DNA of 44,628 nucleotides from Mycobacterium sp. (GCA_025965895.1 JAOPWC010000137.1:1-44628); one strand, 5' to 3'. Shown: positions 8,773 through 17,465, counted from the first letter of the stretch. The notes: generated by a model not told the origin, from the letters alone. Program-made: numbers and translations.

Positions 8773-9774
8773 ATGACAGGCACCTTGCCCACGTTCGGCG
8801 ACGCCTTTCCTACCGCGCCGTCGACGGCGCTACCAACGGCCGGTCCACCAGCAGAGGCGTCGGCACCGGCGTCGCTACTGCTTCGGGCGTTCGTCGCCTA
8901 CCTGCGCGCCCGGCCCACCGACGTCGACACCACGAGCACCAGGAACTTCAACGACGGCCATGCCGCGCTGGAGGGAGTCGTCAGCCACCCAAGCAATCTC
9001 GGTGGCGTCCCAGCCGTCACCCTCGAACCGCTGGTCGGGGCACCCGAGCGCACCGTCGTGTACTACCACGGCGGCGGCTACGTCAGCGGCTCGCCACCGG
9101 ATCGGTACCTGCCGCTGGCCGGGGCCGTGGCGCTGGCTGCGCAGGCCAGAGTGCACGTCGTCGATTACCGACTCGCTCCTGAAAGCCGCTTTCCCGCCGC
9201 CTTTGAGGATTGCCTGGCCGCGTACCGGTGGACTCTCCGGGGCGGCGGAGCCGATCCGGAGACGGTGGCCGTGCTCGGGGACTCGGCCGGCGGCAATCTG
9301 GCTGTGGCCGTCACGGTCGCCGCCCGTGACGAGATCCTGCCGCTGCCTTCGTGCGTTGCGGTGATTTCGCCGTTCGCCGACCTGACCTTCTCTGGAGCGT
9401 CGTTGGAACTGCGCAAGCTCGCGGACCCTTACGTCACCCGCGCGCTGCTGCAATCCATGGCAGCCGACTATCTCGGCGGTGCCGATCCGGCCGATCAGCG
9501 CTGTTCGTCCGTCTTCGCCGATCTGCACAATCTGCCGCCACTGCTTATCCAGGTGGGCGAAGACGAGATCCTGTTCGACGATGCGGCACGTATTCGTGAC
9601 GCCGCCCGGACCGCCGGCGTCGACACGACCTTCCAGCCGTGGACGCATGGAATCCATGTGTGGCCCGTCTACATATCCGCGGGACTACCCGAGTCCGCGC
9701 TCGCGATCGAACACCTGGCCGCCTTCCTGAAGCTCCACGCCCGGCGTGACGGCGCAGAGGCTGGAGTCTCGTGA
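8773..9774 (+). CDS. HSL-family alpha/beta hydrolase (esterase/lipase)
   Basis: A 333-residue carboxylester hydrolase of the hormone-sensitive lipase family. The oxyanion motif HGGG is at residues 99-102 and the nucleophile elbow GDSAGGN has Ser at 171. The acid lies in VGEDEILFDD and the catalytic His in HGIHVWP near the C-terminus. No signal peptide is visible. I chose ATG 8773 because GAGGAG sits five bases upstream; GTG 8767 would place the start inside that site. The TGA overlaps the GTG of a truncated old yellow enzyme gene (GTGA), so the two were once an operon. The ester substrate is unknown. Confidence 0.85.
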   Translation: MTGTLPTFGDAFPTAPSTALPTAGPPAEASAPASLLLRAFVAYLRARPTDVDTTSTRNFNDGHAALEGVVSHPSNLGGVPAVTLEPLVGAPERTVVYYHGGGYVSGSPPDRYLPLAGAVALAAQARVHVVDYRLAPESRFPAAFEDCLAAYRWTLRGGGADPETVAVLGDSAGGNLAVAVTVAARDEILPLPSCVAVISPFADLTFSGASLELRKLADPYVTRALLQSMAADYLGGADPADQRCSSVFADLHNLPPLLIQVGEDEILFDDAARIRDAARTAGVDTTFQPWTHGIHVWPVYISAGLPESALAIEHLAAFLKLHARRDGAEAGVS

Positions 9775-10019
9775 GCGCTGGAAACGAACTCGGTTGCCTT
9801 CGGCGGCGCGAACGTGATGAGATCCAGCCGCTGTTACGGCCCGACCGGATGGGTGAACACCGGCTCGCCAACCGCGTCGTCATGGCGCCGCTGACATGTT
9901 GGCGCGCAACGAATCCCGACCTGGCACCGACGGAATTGCACGCGCGCTCCTACGCCCATCGTGCCTCGGCCGGGTTGATCGTCGCCGAGGGTACGTGGAT
10001 CAGTCCCGATGTTGGTTAA
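9771..10019 (+). pseudogene. Old yellow enzyme-type alkene reductase, N-terminal remnant
   Basis: Starts at GTG 9771 overlapping the esterase stop. The first ~80 residues match the start of FMN-dependent old yellow enzymes: LLRPDRMGEHRLANRVVMAP, then a tyrosine/arginine segment and SAGLIVAEGTWISPD. It stops at 10017-10019, where a normal protein would have about 280 more residues. The following sequence is AT-richer and unrelated, so this looks like a deletion or insertion junction rather than a point mutation. It is probably non-functional. Confidence 0.8.
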
Positions 10020-10857
10020 TAATCACAAATCAAATCATCATGTAGGTTTTCGTTCTTGACCGCACCTGGCCGCGGCATGAACTGGGCTGTTCCGAATTGT
10101 CTCACCGCGATCACCCAGCGTTCTGTCTCGCGAATCGCCTCATTTCCTAGGAATCGGCAACGGAAGACGCTCATCGGCGCCCGGGATCTGACCCGGTTGT
10201 CCGGTGTCGACGACGTCACCAACCTCGGGCTCGAACTGCTCCGGCGTTGATCTGCGCCACACGATCGTGCAGCGGCCGCCGCAGCCCGCGCTTCAAGCCA
10301 TTGTCCCGGCAACCGCTCGAGGGCAACCGCAAGGCGATAGCCGCATCGACGTGATAGAGCACGGGTGATCGGCGTCGATCGTGTCAGAGTGGGTACACAC
10401 CGTCGATCCAGGCAGGAGCGGCCGGCCGCAGGCCGAGCGAGGGAATCGAGTAATGCCGGCCATCGACGTTCGACGAACCCAGCGCATGAAACCGGGCAGC
10501 CGCACCGGCCGGTCGTCGACCGCGAGACCGGTGAGCCCGTCGCTGAGACCACCATCGACTGAAACACTGAACAGGCTACCGACGCACAGCCCGCCATCGT
10601 CAGCACTCGGTCCTGGTGCTGAGTTCTCACGCGCGTTGTGTTCCCTCAACTGATTGGCGACTCTTCAGATAACTCGCACGGCGAATGTTCCAGAAAGACG
10701 GAGAAATTCCGACGGCCGAGGACACCTGGAGCGTGCCGGCTGGCACCCCCCCATGACGGAGCGAACGCATCCCGTGCCGAGTGTGCGAGCTGGCGGGGCC
10801 GCGACGCGATGTTTGACCAATTGACTGGGGGTTACTGCCCAGCCAAAAAGCCGACGT
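10020..10857. other. Long stretch without a recognisable gene
   Basis: About 840 bases downstream of the old yellow enzyme truncation. It begins with an AT-rich patch (10018-10045) that may mark a junction. A plus-strand frame at 10056-10250 ends in ARDLTRLSGVDDVTNLGLEL, which reads like protein but matches nothing I know. Other frames on both strands look random. It is probably scrambled or degraded coding DNA. Confidence 0.5.
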
Positions 10858-12099
10858 TCAGGTCGCGTTGGGGTTTTCCAGAACCACGGCCACACCTTGG
10901 CCAGAACCGATGCACACGCCGATGGCGCCGTAGCGGGCGTTGCGTTCCCGCAGTTCGGTGGCCAGGGTCAGCACGTAGCGCGCGCCGGTGGCGCCGAAGG
11001 GATGCCCGATGGCCACCGCGCCGCCGTTGGGTGTGAGCTTGTCGTCGGGGATGGTGAAGCCGCCGAGTTGATTGGGGAGTTCACGAAGCACCCCGAGAGC
11101 TTGTGCACTGAAAGCCTCGTGGACTTCCCACACATCGATTTGCTCGGGGGCCAGGCCGGCGCGCTTGATCGCCAGCGGCAGCGCCCAGGCCGGCGCGAGG
11201 CCCATGATCAGCGGGTCGATCCCGTAGACGGCGGAGGAAACGACGCGGGCCAACGGGTCGACACCGAGCTGGGCTGCCCTCTCCGCCGATGCCAACACCA
11301 GCGCGCTGGCCCCATCGGTCAGCGGTGTTGAGTTGGCCGCAGTCATCTGGGTGGTGCCCGGCTGCACCGGTAGCGCGGCCAGCCGCTCGGCGGTGGTGTC
11401 GTCACGGATGAACTCGTCGTATTCGAAAGTGCGTGCCGGTGTCTTCTTCGTCGCCGGTATCGAAACGGGCATGATCTCTTTCGCCAGCCGCCCTGAGTCG
11501 CGGGCGGCTTTGGCGTGCCGCTGCGACCGCAAGGCGAACGCGTCGATCTCCTCGCGCGTCAAGCCGTAGCGGTCTGCCACGTTCTGCGCGGTCTCGATCA
11601 TGCTGATGTAGGCGTTCCGGGCCAGCAATGCGGGGTGCGGAGGCCCGCCGGCCCCGGCCCACATGGTGTCGAGCAACACCACGGGTCCCCGCGGCGCAAA
11701 CGGCGCGTCCCCCTTCATGTATGCCCAGCCCGACCGCGACATCGATTCGACACCGCCGGCGATACCCACGCCCAGATCACCGGCCTTAATCGCGTTTGCC
11801 ACATTGACGGTGGCGCTCAACGACGAACCGCAGAACCTGTTGATCGTGACCCCGGCGACGCTATCGGGGAACCCGGCGGCCAGCGCTCCCCACCGGGCGA
11901 CATCACCCATCCCCTCATGGGCCGGGTTGACGCAGCCCGCGACGATGTCCTCGATCTGATCAAGCCCGACGCCGACTCGCTCGCACGCACCCTTCATGGT
12001 CATCCCGAGCAAGTCATCGAGCCGGATGTGCGACAGTGAACTGCCATAACGGGCAAACGGGGTGCGAACACCGCCCAGCACGAACGCGTCGGTCATCAT
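10858..12099 (-). CDS. Thiolase (acetyl-CoA acetyltransferase / 3-ketoacyl-CoA thiolase)
   Basis: A complete thiolase of 413 residues. The acyl-accepting Cys is in INRFCGSSLS. Downstream come VHEAFSAQ, the GGAVAIGHPFGATGAR block with the active-site His, and CIGSGQG with the second Cys. It should catalyse thiolytic cleavage or condensation of acyl-CoA, as in fatty acid or sterol side-chain degradation. The start is ATG 12099 or the adjacent ATG 12096; AGGTGAG sits just upstream. A frameshifted gene precedes it on the same strand. The nearest intact regulator is the divergent TetR gene at 12788, whose palindromic operators could control both directions. The exact substrate cannot be told from sequence. 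Confidence 0.88.
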   Translation of the reverse strand: MMTDAFVLGGVRTPFARYGSSLSHIRLDDLLGMTMKGACERVGVGLDQIEDIVAGCVNPAHEGMGDVARWGALAAGFPDSVAGVTINRFCGSSLSATVNVANAIKAGDLGVGIAGGVESMSRSGWAYMKGDAPFAPRGPVVLLDTMWAGAGGPPHPALLARNAYISMIETAQNVADRYGLTREEIDAFALRSQRHAKAARDSGRLAKEIMPVSIPATKKTPARTFEYDEFIRDDTTAERLAALPVQPGTTQMTAANSTPLTDGASALVLASAERAAQLGVDPLARVVSSAVYGIDPLIMGLAPAWALPLAIKRAGLAPEQIDVWEVHEAFSAQALGVLRELPNQLGGFTIPDDKLTPNGGAVAIGHPFGATGARYVLTLATELRERNARYGAIGVCIGSGQGVAVVLENPNAT

Positions 12100-12124
12100 C
12101 GACTCACCTGTCCTCTGTTTGTTG

Positions 12125-12510
12125 TCAGTTTCGACGAAAGCGGTTGGGCGCGCGTAACTCCGCGTGTAGCCGTTCCGGCAGGGCACAGTAGTCCCACTCG
12201 CCTTGTTCGAGGCAATCCCGCAAAGCATGTATGTCGTTTTTGTCGTTGATCGGCCCAATCCAACGGGCCGAACCGATGGGGACATGCTCGACCGAGCAGG
12301 GCTGCGGGAATGACCTTCGCGCGGGGCCGTGGGGCCGCGCCGCGCAGGTGAGCGGGCCAAGCATGCACGCGGTGGTGACCAGCATGCCGTGCACGCAGCG
12401 TCGGATGGTGCCCGTAGTTCCTCCAGCAGCGCCAACTTGGGCGTGGCTGAGCAACTCGTGCATAAAAAGACAGTGAACGGGCGGCCAGTGCCGGTGTGCG
12501 ATGTAGTCAT
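12125..12510 (-). pseudogene. Conserved Cys-containing mycobacterial protein, frameshifted
   Basis: From ATG 12510 one frame reads PFTVFLCTSCSATPKLALLE and continues to about LEELR. A second frame then continues with RRCVHGMLVTTACMLGPLTC and QPCSVEHVPIGSARWIGPIN, ending in a TGA at 12125-12127. The CxxC and further spaced cysteines suggest a metal- or FeS-binding small protein, but I cannot name the family. One frameshift near 12400 separates the halves. It lies upstream of the thiolase on the same strand, 25 bases from its start, so the pair was probably an operon. Confidence 0.6.
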
Positions 12511-12716
12511 GCTGGTTGACCCGATGCCGACCAGAGGGGAACCGACCGGGGCGATCGCGGCCTCGGCCGGTAGCGCGAGGACGTCTGGCGCCGGCGCTCT
12601 TGCCGCGCCGAGTCTCGGCCAACGCCGGTCAAAAGTGCCAACTTCCCGTCAACGGTAGCCCGGTGATCGCCGGTTCGCCCGTTATGTTCGTCATGTCCAG
12701 TTCTTTCAGATATAAC

Positions 12717-12775
12717 GACCGGTCTATCTTTATATCGACTATACAACTACTTTGACGGTATAAAAACCGATCGGT
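12717..12775. promoter_or_regulatory. TetR-type operators and promoter
   Basis: Two palindromes, GACCGGTC (12717-12724) and ACCGATCGGT (12766-12775), lie in the divergent region. A TTGACG -35 box (12752-12757) is separated by exactly 17 bases from a TATGCT -10 box (12775-12780), with the second palindrome between the two boxes. This is a classic repressor-occluded promoter. It would start transcription at about 12787-12788, exactly at an in-frame GTG. Confidence 0.55.
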
Positions 12776-12787
12776 ATGCTTGTCGAT

Positions 12788-13381
12788 GTGGGTGCAACGA
12801 GCACGGTCACGCCGCTGGTGAGCGGTAGGGGCCGCGGCGCGCGTGAACGGATCCTGAAAGCCGCCGGAACCTTGTTCTATCGCGAGGGAATCAACGCGAC
12901 CGGCATGCAACGCCTCACCCAGGAGGCAAAGGTCTCCAAACGCACCTTCTACCAACACTTCGCCAGCAAGATCGACGTTGTTCAGGAATACCTACGCGTC
13001 ATCCATGAAGCCGGCGGAACCCCAAGCGAGCGGGCCATCGACACCGCCAGCGGAACACCGCGCCAGCGCCTGCTGGCGATCTTCGATGGCACACCTGTTG
13101 ACCGCGTCCGCGGCTGCCCGTTTCATAACGCGGCGGTCGAGGCAGCAGCGGCGATGCCCGGCGTCGAGGATATCGTGCGTGAACACAAGCTGGAGTTCGT
13201 TGACCGTCTGATCCAAGCCGCGGCGCAGGCCGGCGCGAAGGACCCTTACCGCCTCGGACACCAGCTGGCCGTGCTGTTCGAGGGTGCCTTGGCGCTGGCC
13301 ACCGCACTCAATGACACATCGCCACTCCTACATGCCCGATCCGCCGCAGAAGCCCTCGTCGACGCCGCCACCGACACGTGA
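12788..13381 (+). CDS. TetR/AcrR-family transcriptional repressor
   Basis: Reads as an intact TetR regulator. The N-terminal helix-turn-helix runs from RERILKAAGTLFYREGINAT through VSKRTFYQHFASK; the remaining ~140 residues form the variable ligand domain with a Cys in RGCPFHNA. ATG 12776 gives 201 residues, but a well-spaced promoter (TTGACG-17-TATGCT) would start transcription at about GTG 12788, giving a leaderless 197-residue product, so I prefer 12788. Both starts leave the DNA-binding domain whole. It probably represses itself and perhaps the divergent thiolase unit through the palindromes at 12717 and 12766. The inducer is unknown. Confidence 0.85.
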   Translation: MGATSTVTPLVSGRGRGARERILKAAGTLFYREGINATGMQRLTQEAKVSKRTFYQHFASKIDVVQEYLRVIHEAGGTPSERAIDTASGTPRQRLLAIFDGTPVDRVRGCPFHNAAVEAAAAMPGVEDIVREHKLEFVDRLIQAAAQAGAKDPYRLGHQLAVLFEGALALATALNDTSPLLHARSAAEALVDAATDT

Positions 13382-13411
13382 CCATCGTTCCCGCACGCAA
13401 GCCAAGCCCGG

Positions 13412-13714
13412 TCAAGGGACACAAACGGCAGGCCGCCTGATTCGGTTGGGGATGGCCTCGGCCGCCTTGCTGATAATGGTGGCGCCGTAACTATGGCCGA
13501 CGAGCACAATGTCGTTGAGGTCGCGCTCCACGATGAAATCCACGACCGATCTGGTGGCTTCGGCGTGGCTCACCTCCCTGGAGGCCTCAGGACCGTGACC
13601 GGCCACAGTGGGTGCCACAGCACTGTGGCTGAGCTGGTTCAGCCGTCGAATCATCCGCTTCCAGGCCGAACCATCCTGAAACGCCCCATGCACTAGCACA
13701 AAGCTGTACGTCAT
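13412..13714 (-). pseudogene. Alpha/beta hydrolase, N-terminal remnant
   Basis: From ATG 13714 (or GTG 13726) about 100 residues match the start of an alpha/beta hydrolase. The oxyanion segment is LVHGAFQDGSAW, and the nucleophile elbow is VLVGHSYGAT with Ser. The frame then stops at 13412, while the acid and His residues would lie in a further ~130 residues. Adjacent DNA is the end of the TetR gene, so the C-terminal half is deleted. It is probably inactive. Confidence 0.75.
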
Positions 13715-14247
13715 ATCGCAGCTCACGCCTCACCGGGTCACTGGGTGGTATTTGATGCCGCCGATCGATGATGTGGTGGATTACCTGGATCTCGTCGCCG
13801 CTATTGAGTGCGGGCGCCTGCTTTGCGCTGGGGAGTTGCGAGCGCGTGCATTGAGCCCGATCCAGAACTGGCGGCAGTTGCCTTGGATTTCCCGACCGGG
13901 CCATGGCCAATTGGCGTGGTACCGCTGGGTCGACTACGCGGTATCTCTTTGCCCGACAGCGCGGCTGGCCGGGTATGGCGCACAGGAGCCGAAATTCGTG
14001 GACTGGTTGGCGCCCTGATAATGGCCGCGGTAGGACGCTCCGTATTTCTCGATGAGCTCGACGGACCCGGATTACCTCCGCTCCTGCGATGAAGGTCTCC
14101 GGTTCGGCGCGGGGACCCTGATCCTTCCGGACGCGGGGTTATCAGCCGGGATCGCCGCAGCGCTGATTGGAAACCACGCGCCACACGTCACCTGACGTCG
14201 TGTAGTCGAACCGCCCACCCAGCAGATACGAAAGCGGCCGCATTGTG
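13715..14247. other. Region without a recognisable gene
   Basis: Overlapping open frames occur on both strands. One plus frame (13808-14092) contains ELAAVALDFPTGPWPIG and another (13753-14018) contains PPIDDVVDYLDLVAAIE. Neither resembles a family I know, and neither has a clear ribosome-binding site. It may be the remains of one frameshifted gene. Confidence 0.4.
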
Positions 14248-14820
14248 TCAGGCAAGCAGCGTGCCGAAAACTATGTCGAAGAACACCTCGTAGGAGTCTT
14301 CCGACTGGTCGGATCGAGCGGAGATAAGCGTCCCTTCCCATGCGTTCAGAATGAACCGGGCGAGCGTTTTGGCGTCCGTGGCCGCCGCTATTTGACCCGA
14401 CTCCTGCGCCTGGGCGATAGGAGCCGTGAGTGCCTGCGCCCAGCCCTCCAAGCTGAGCCGTACCGCCTCACGAATGGTTTCGCTGTGGTCGACAATCTCA
14501 GTGCCGAAATCGCCGAGGAGGCAGCCGCGGCCGAAGTTCCGGCTGATGTTCTCGTCGCGAAAGAACTCGAAATGTTGGCGTAGCCGCAAGAGCGGATCGG
14601 CGGTCGTGTCGGTGAGTTCTGCGAGGCGGACGCTCTCGCCGTACCGCTGCACGGCCTCCACGGCGAGGGCTTCCTTGCTGTCGAAGTAGTTGTACAGCGA
14701 CCCTTTCGGCAGACCCGCGCTGCCAGTGATGTCTTTGATGCCGGTCGCGTTGAACCCGTGCGTGTGGAACTGTTCGACCGCCGCCTCGACGACTTGCTGG
14801 CGCATGCTCCTTCTGCCCAT
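14248..14820 (-). CDS. TetR/AcrR-family repressor of the ADH operon
   Basis: The 190 residues from ATG 14820 (MGRRSMRQQVVEAAV) have an N-terminal HTH with GFNATGIKDITGSAGLPKGS and LYNYFDSKEAL, then a ligand domain with FGRGCLLGDF and a C-terminal AWEGTLISAR typical of a TetR C-terminal subgroup. I reject the longer GTG/ATG starts up to 14904 because a likely operator (ATGACCGATCAC, 14842-14853) lies just upstream of 14820. The same palindrome stands before the alcohol dehydrogenase gene. The order ADH, hypothetical, TetR on one strand suggests the regulator controls its own operon. Inducer unknown; an alcohol, aldehyde or ketone is plausible. Confidence 0.88.
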   Translation of the reverse strand: MGRRSMRQQVVEAAVEQFHTHGFNATGIKDITGSAGLPKGSLYNYFDSKEALAVEAVQRYGESVRLAELTDTTADPLLRLRQHFEFFRDENISRNFGRGCLLGDFGTEIVDHSETIREAVRLSLEGWAQALTAPIAQAQESGQIAAATDAKTLARFILNAWEGTLISARSDQSEDSYEVFFDIVFGTLLA

Positions 14821-14841
14821 TGGACCAATCCTTGCAGCAAT

Positions 14842-14853
14842 ATGACCGATCAC
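14842..14853. promoter_or_regulatory. Probable TetR operator upstream of the regulator gene
   Basis: ATGACCGATCAC matches the perfect palindrome ATGACCGGTCAT at 16738-16749 in ten of twelve bases. Both copies are preceded by CAAT. It lies 22 bases upstream of the TetR start, a normal place for autoregulation. Confidence 0.5.
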
Positions 14854-14910
14854 TTCAGTCTTGATGACTCTGCCCCCGGCGGTGTCGCGGCTTGGTGGTG
14901 ACATCGCGTG

Positions 14911-15645
14911 TCAGTGGAACGTGATTCCATCGAGGTGAATGCTGACGAACAGCGTGTCCAGGTTGGGCGTTCCGTCCTCGTTGCGAGGGTAGACCCGCCG
15001 CTTGGTCGGGACCATGATCGCGCCCACTTCCTGGTACTCCGACGGGTAGTGCACCGACCAGCCGGCCGCGAGGATCTCGGCGTTGTAGTCGTGTCGCTTG
15101 AACAGGCCGTCGTCGCCGATGTAGAAAATCTGCTCGGTGGAGTGGGTTGCGATGGCATCGGGGAACGTGACTTTCAGGCGTCGCCAGGTCTGGCCGTCCT
15201 CCTCCCACTGCGACAGCTCCTCGGTCTCAAAGCCGGGCATGGTGAACGAGAACGGCGCGGTCAGATACGTCCACATCGCGTACCCAGCGAAGTACGCCAA
15301 TTGCAGTTCGTCCCAGGGGGTTTCCAGGACGTGCCCTGTGAAGGAGTCCCGCGGGTTGTCACGTTCTGCTAGCACCTCGCCGGAATCGGTCTCGATCGCG
15401 ACGTGCTTCGGGGTGAGGGCCGTGCGCCGGCCCGGCCCGTTGATCGGGAAGTGGCTGGCGAACTGGCGGTGCAGATCGACGCGGACACGGGCGGAGGCCA
15501 GGACATCATCCTGCCCCTTGAGGGCCCGCAGTGCCCCGCCGTTGCGCAGGGCCGCGGTGACGAAGGTGTATCCGTTCCACCGATCGAGGCCGCCGTGCGC
15601 GGCGATGGTCAGATCCGTCAGGGTGTTGTTGTCGGACATTGTCAT
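14911..15645 (-). CDS. Conserved hypothetical protein in the ADH operon
   Basis: A 244-residue soluble protein without signal peptide, starting at ATG 15645, whose ATG overlaps the stop of the alcohol dehydrogenase gene (ATGA). It is rich in Trp, Tyr and Phe and has alternating beta-like segments: VLETPWDELQLAYFAGYAMW, then TYLTAPFSFTMPGF, EQIFYIGDDGLFKRHDYNAE, and VPTKRRVYPRNEDG. The pattern suggests a beta-sandwich or lipocalin-like fold that could bind a hydrophobic ligand, but I know of no assigned function. Coupling to the dehydrogenase suggests a role in the same pathway. Confidence 0.7.
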   Translation of the reverse strand: MTMSDNNTLTDLTIAAHGGLDRWNGYTFVTAALRNGGALRALKGQDDVLASARVRVDLHRQFASHFPINGPGRRTALTPKHVAIETDSGEVLAERDNPRDSFTGHVLETPWDELQLAYFAGYAMWTYLTAPFSFTMPGFETEELSQWEEDGQTWRRLKVTFPDAIATHSTEQIFYIGDDGLFKRHDYNAEILAAGWSVHYPSEYQEVGAIMVPTKRRVYPRNEDGTPNLDTLFVSIHLDGITFH

Positions 15646-16658
15646 GCCGCTACGTCCAGGACGATACGGAAACGGGCGTCGCCGGTCATCATGCGTTCAT
15701 AGGCTCGGGGAGCCTCGTTGAACGTCATGACCTCCGTCATCGGGCGGACGTTCCTGGCTTCGGCGAACCGGAGGTTGTCCTCGTTGTCGATGGAACTGCC
15801 AGTCAGGCTTCCGCTGACCGTGCGGGTGCCGAAGATCAGGTCCATGGTCTGCACCTGGATCGGGTCGGCGGCGGCACCGACGACCACCATCCGCCCGCGC
15901 GGCGCCAGTCCGGGGACCAGCGGCGACATCGAAGCACCGCTCGCGGCGGTCGCCACGACGGCGGCCGCCCCGCCGAGCCCGCGCAGCGCCTCGCCAGGGT
16001 CTTCGACGGCGCTGTCGATGTAGTAGTCGGCACCGAGCTGCTTGGCCAGCTCCGCCTTCTCGGTGCCCCGGGCGATAGCGGCAACCCGGAACCCGAGCTT
16101 GTTGGCGTACTGCACGGCCAGATGTCCGAGGCCGCCGATCCCCTGCACGGCCACCAGTGCGCCGGGGCTGTTGTCGATCTGGCGGAGCGCGCTGAACACC
16201 GTCAGTCCCGCGCACAGCAGGGGCGCCGCTTCGATTGGCCCCAAAGCGTCCGGGATCCGGACCAGCCCACTGGCCCTGGCGGTCATCATCTCCGCGTAGC
16301 CGCCGTCGACGTCGCTTCCCGTCGCCGGCTGGTCCTGGCAGTTCACGAAGTCACCACGACGGCAGAAGTCGCACACCCCGCAATGGCCGTTCAGGAAACC
16401 CACGCCCACGCGCTCACCGACCCGCCACGGCCTCACCCCGGGGCCGACCGCGTCGATCACGCCGACGGCCTCATGCCCGGGAACCACCGGCGAGGACGGA
16501 TCGGGGCGCATCCCCTCGACGGCCACCATGTCGGAGTGGCATATTCCGCAGGCCTCGACTCGCAGACGTACATGTCCCGCGGGCGGCTCCGACACCTCCC
16601 GTTCCACCAGCTCGAACTCGCGCGACCCTCTGACCTCGAATGCTCGATATGTCGTCAT
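15642..16658 (-). CDS. Zinc-dependent alcohol dehydrogenase (MDR family)
   Basis: A 338-residue member of the zinc-containing medium-chain dehydrogenases. Catalytic zinc ligands are in EACGICHSD and GHEAVG. The structural zinc lobe has the four-Cys pattern HCGVCDFCRRGDFVNC. The NAD(P)-binding motif is GIGGLGH, with AIARG following the second strand. It oxidises alcohols or reduces aldehydes/ketones in the cytoplasm. The start is ATG 16658 with GGGAG a few bases upstream; the longer frame to 16736 has no support. It leads an operon with a coupled hypothetical gene and a TetR regulator, and two palindromic operators lie 80-130 bases upstream. Confidence 0.9.
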   Translation of the reverse strand: MTTYRAFEVRGSREFELVEREVSEPPAGHVRLRVEACGICHSDMVAVEGMRPDPSSPVVPGHEAVGVIDAVGPGVRPWRVGERVGVGFLNGHCGVCDFCRRGDFVNCQDQPATGSDVDGGYAEMMTARASGLVRIPDALGPIEAAPLLCAGLTVFSALRQIDNSPGALVAVQGIGGLGHLAVQYANKLGFRVAAIARGTEKAELAKQLGADYYIDSAVEDPGEALRGLGGAAAVVATAASGASMSPLVPGLAPRGRMVVVGAAADPIQVQTMDLIFGTRTVSGSLTGSSIDNEDNLRFAEARNVRPMTEVMTFNEAPRAYERMMTGDARFRIVLDVAA

Positions 16659-16737
16659 GACTCTCCCGGATGCGATTCGCTGAAGCGCCCATGTGCGACC
16701 CGGGGTTCCGGCCGCACCGTTCAACTGTATCCCCAAT

Positions 16738-16785
16738 ATGACCGGTCATCTTGCGTCTGTCAACGTTGAGATGACCGGCCATCTC
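16738..16785. promoter_or_regulatory. Tandem TetR operators upstream of the ADH operon
   Basis: ATGACCGGTCAT (16738-16749) is a perfect 12-base palindrome. A second site, GAGATGACCGGCCATCTC (16768-16785), has perfect six-base outer arms. They are spaced 33 bases apart, about three helical turns, so two repressor dimers could bind the same face. A related site precedes the operon's own TetR gene. Confidence 0.6.
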
Positions 16786-17202
16786 AATCTGATGGGAAGG
16801 TGAGCGTGGAGCCGGAACCCGCTGGCCAGGCGGCCGTTACCTCGAAGAGGCCCGTCCTGGTAGGCCCGCAACAGCAGATCGACGCGATCGGCCGTGGTCA
16901 CAATGCGCCGGCTGATGCCGAAGACCGTGTCGATCACGGGGTTGAACGCGTCGTGCGCCCCTGCAGAGGATGGGATCCATGTCGATCGGGCCGTACAGTT
17001 CCCCCGAGGCGTCGGCCGGAAAGCTCGCTATGAGCTGCCAACACGGCAGAGCCCGCCGCGACGATGTCCTGGAAAGACGCACTGCTCAGCGCGACAGCGA
17101 CAAACCGATGTGGACGGTCGTCGCCACACCCGGCTTTCATGGTGCGGGGATTCCGGACGGCTTCGACAACTGAGCTAGACAGGAACCACCACGACGGCGT
17201 GG
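16786..17202. other. Degraded coding-like stretch, minus strand
   Basis: Three successive minus frames each give a protein-like segment: VALSSASFQDIVAAGSAVLA (~17100-17040), then ASFPADASGELYGPIDMDP (~17020-16960), then IDTVFGISRRIVTTADRVD (~16935-16880). They would join into one ~90-residue segment with two frameshifts. I do not recognise the family. It is probably an old pseudogene. Confidence 0.3.
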
Positions 17203-17465
17203 CCTGGTCAACTGGTCGATGAGGGCAAGCTGTCGAACCAACTAGCAGTAGCCGACAGGTCATCGAAGGAGTGCTGGCGGGCGAGGGCGAACCCGAACAG
17301 GTGATGACCGACCGCGGGCTGGCGCTGGTGCGTGACGACTCGCTCACGCAGACCACAGTCGGCGAGGCGGTGGCCGGCCCCGATGTGACGCAGCAGGTTT
17401 CGCGACAGCCAGGTGGCGGCTCACGCCGCGCGGGTGCGTGAGCTGGTGCTCCTAGCTTGCAGTTT
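17203..17465 (+). pseudogene. gatB: gatB C-terminal remnant (Asp/Glu-tRNA amidotransferase subunit B)
   Basis: Three plus frames in order match the C-terminal helical (YqeY-like) domain of GatB. QLVDEGKLSNQLA comes first, then QVIEGVLAGEGEPEQVMTDR with GLALVRDD, then AHAARVRELVLLAC. GatB converts misacylated Glu/Asp-tRNA to Gln/Asn-tRNA with GatA and GatC. Only the last ~100 residues are present, with at least two frameshifts and a loss of part of the segment before AARVREL. A functional gatB must be elsewhere because the enzyme is essential in organisms without GlnRS. This is a decayed partial copy. Confidence 0.75.

Noticed and set aside
12629..12694. SDR-like start (DGKLALLTGVGRD) on the minus strand before the Cys-containing pseudogene
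   Set aside because: Only about 15 residues resemble an SDR, the glycine motif is wrong and the frame turns to Arg-rich sequence at once.
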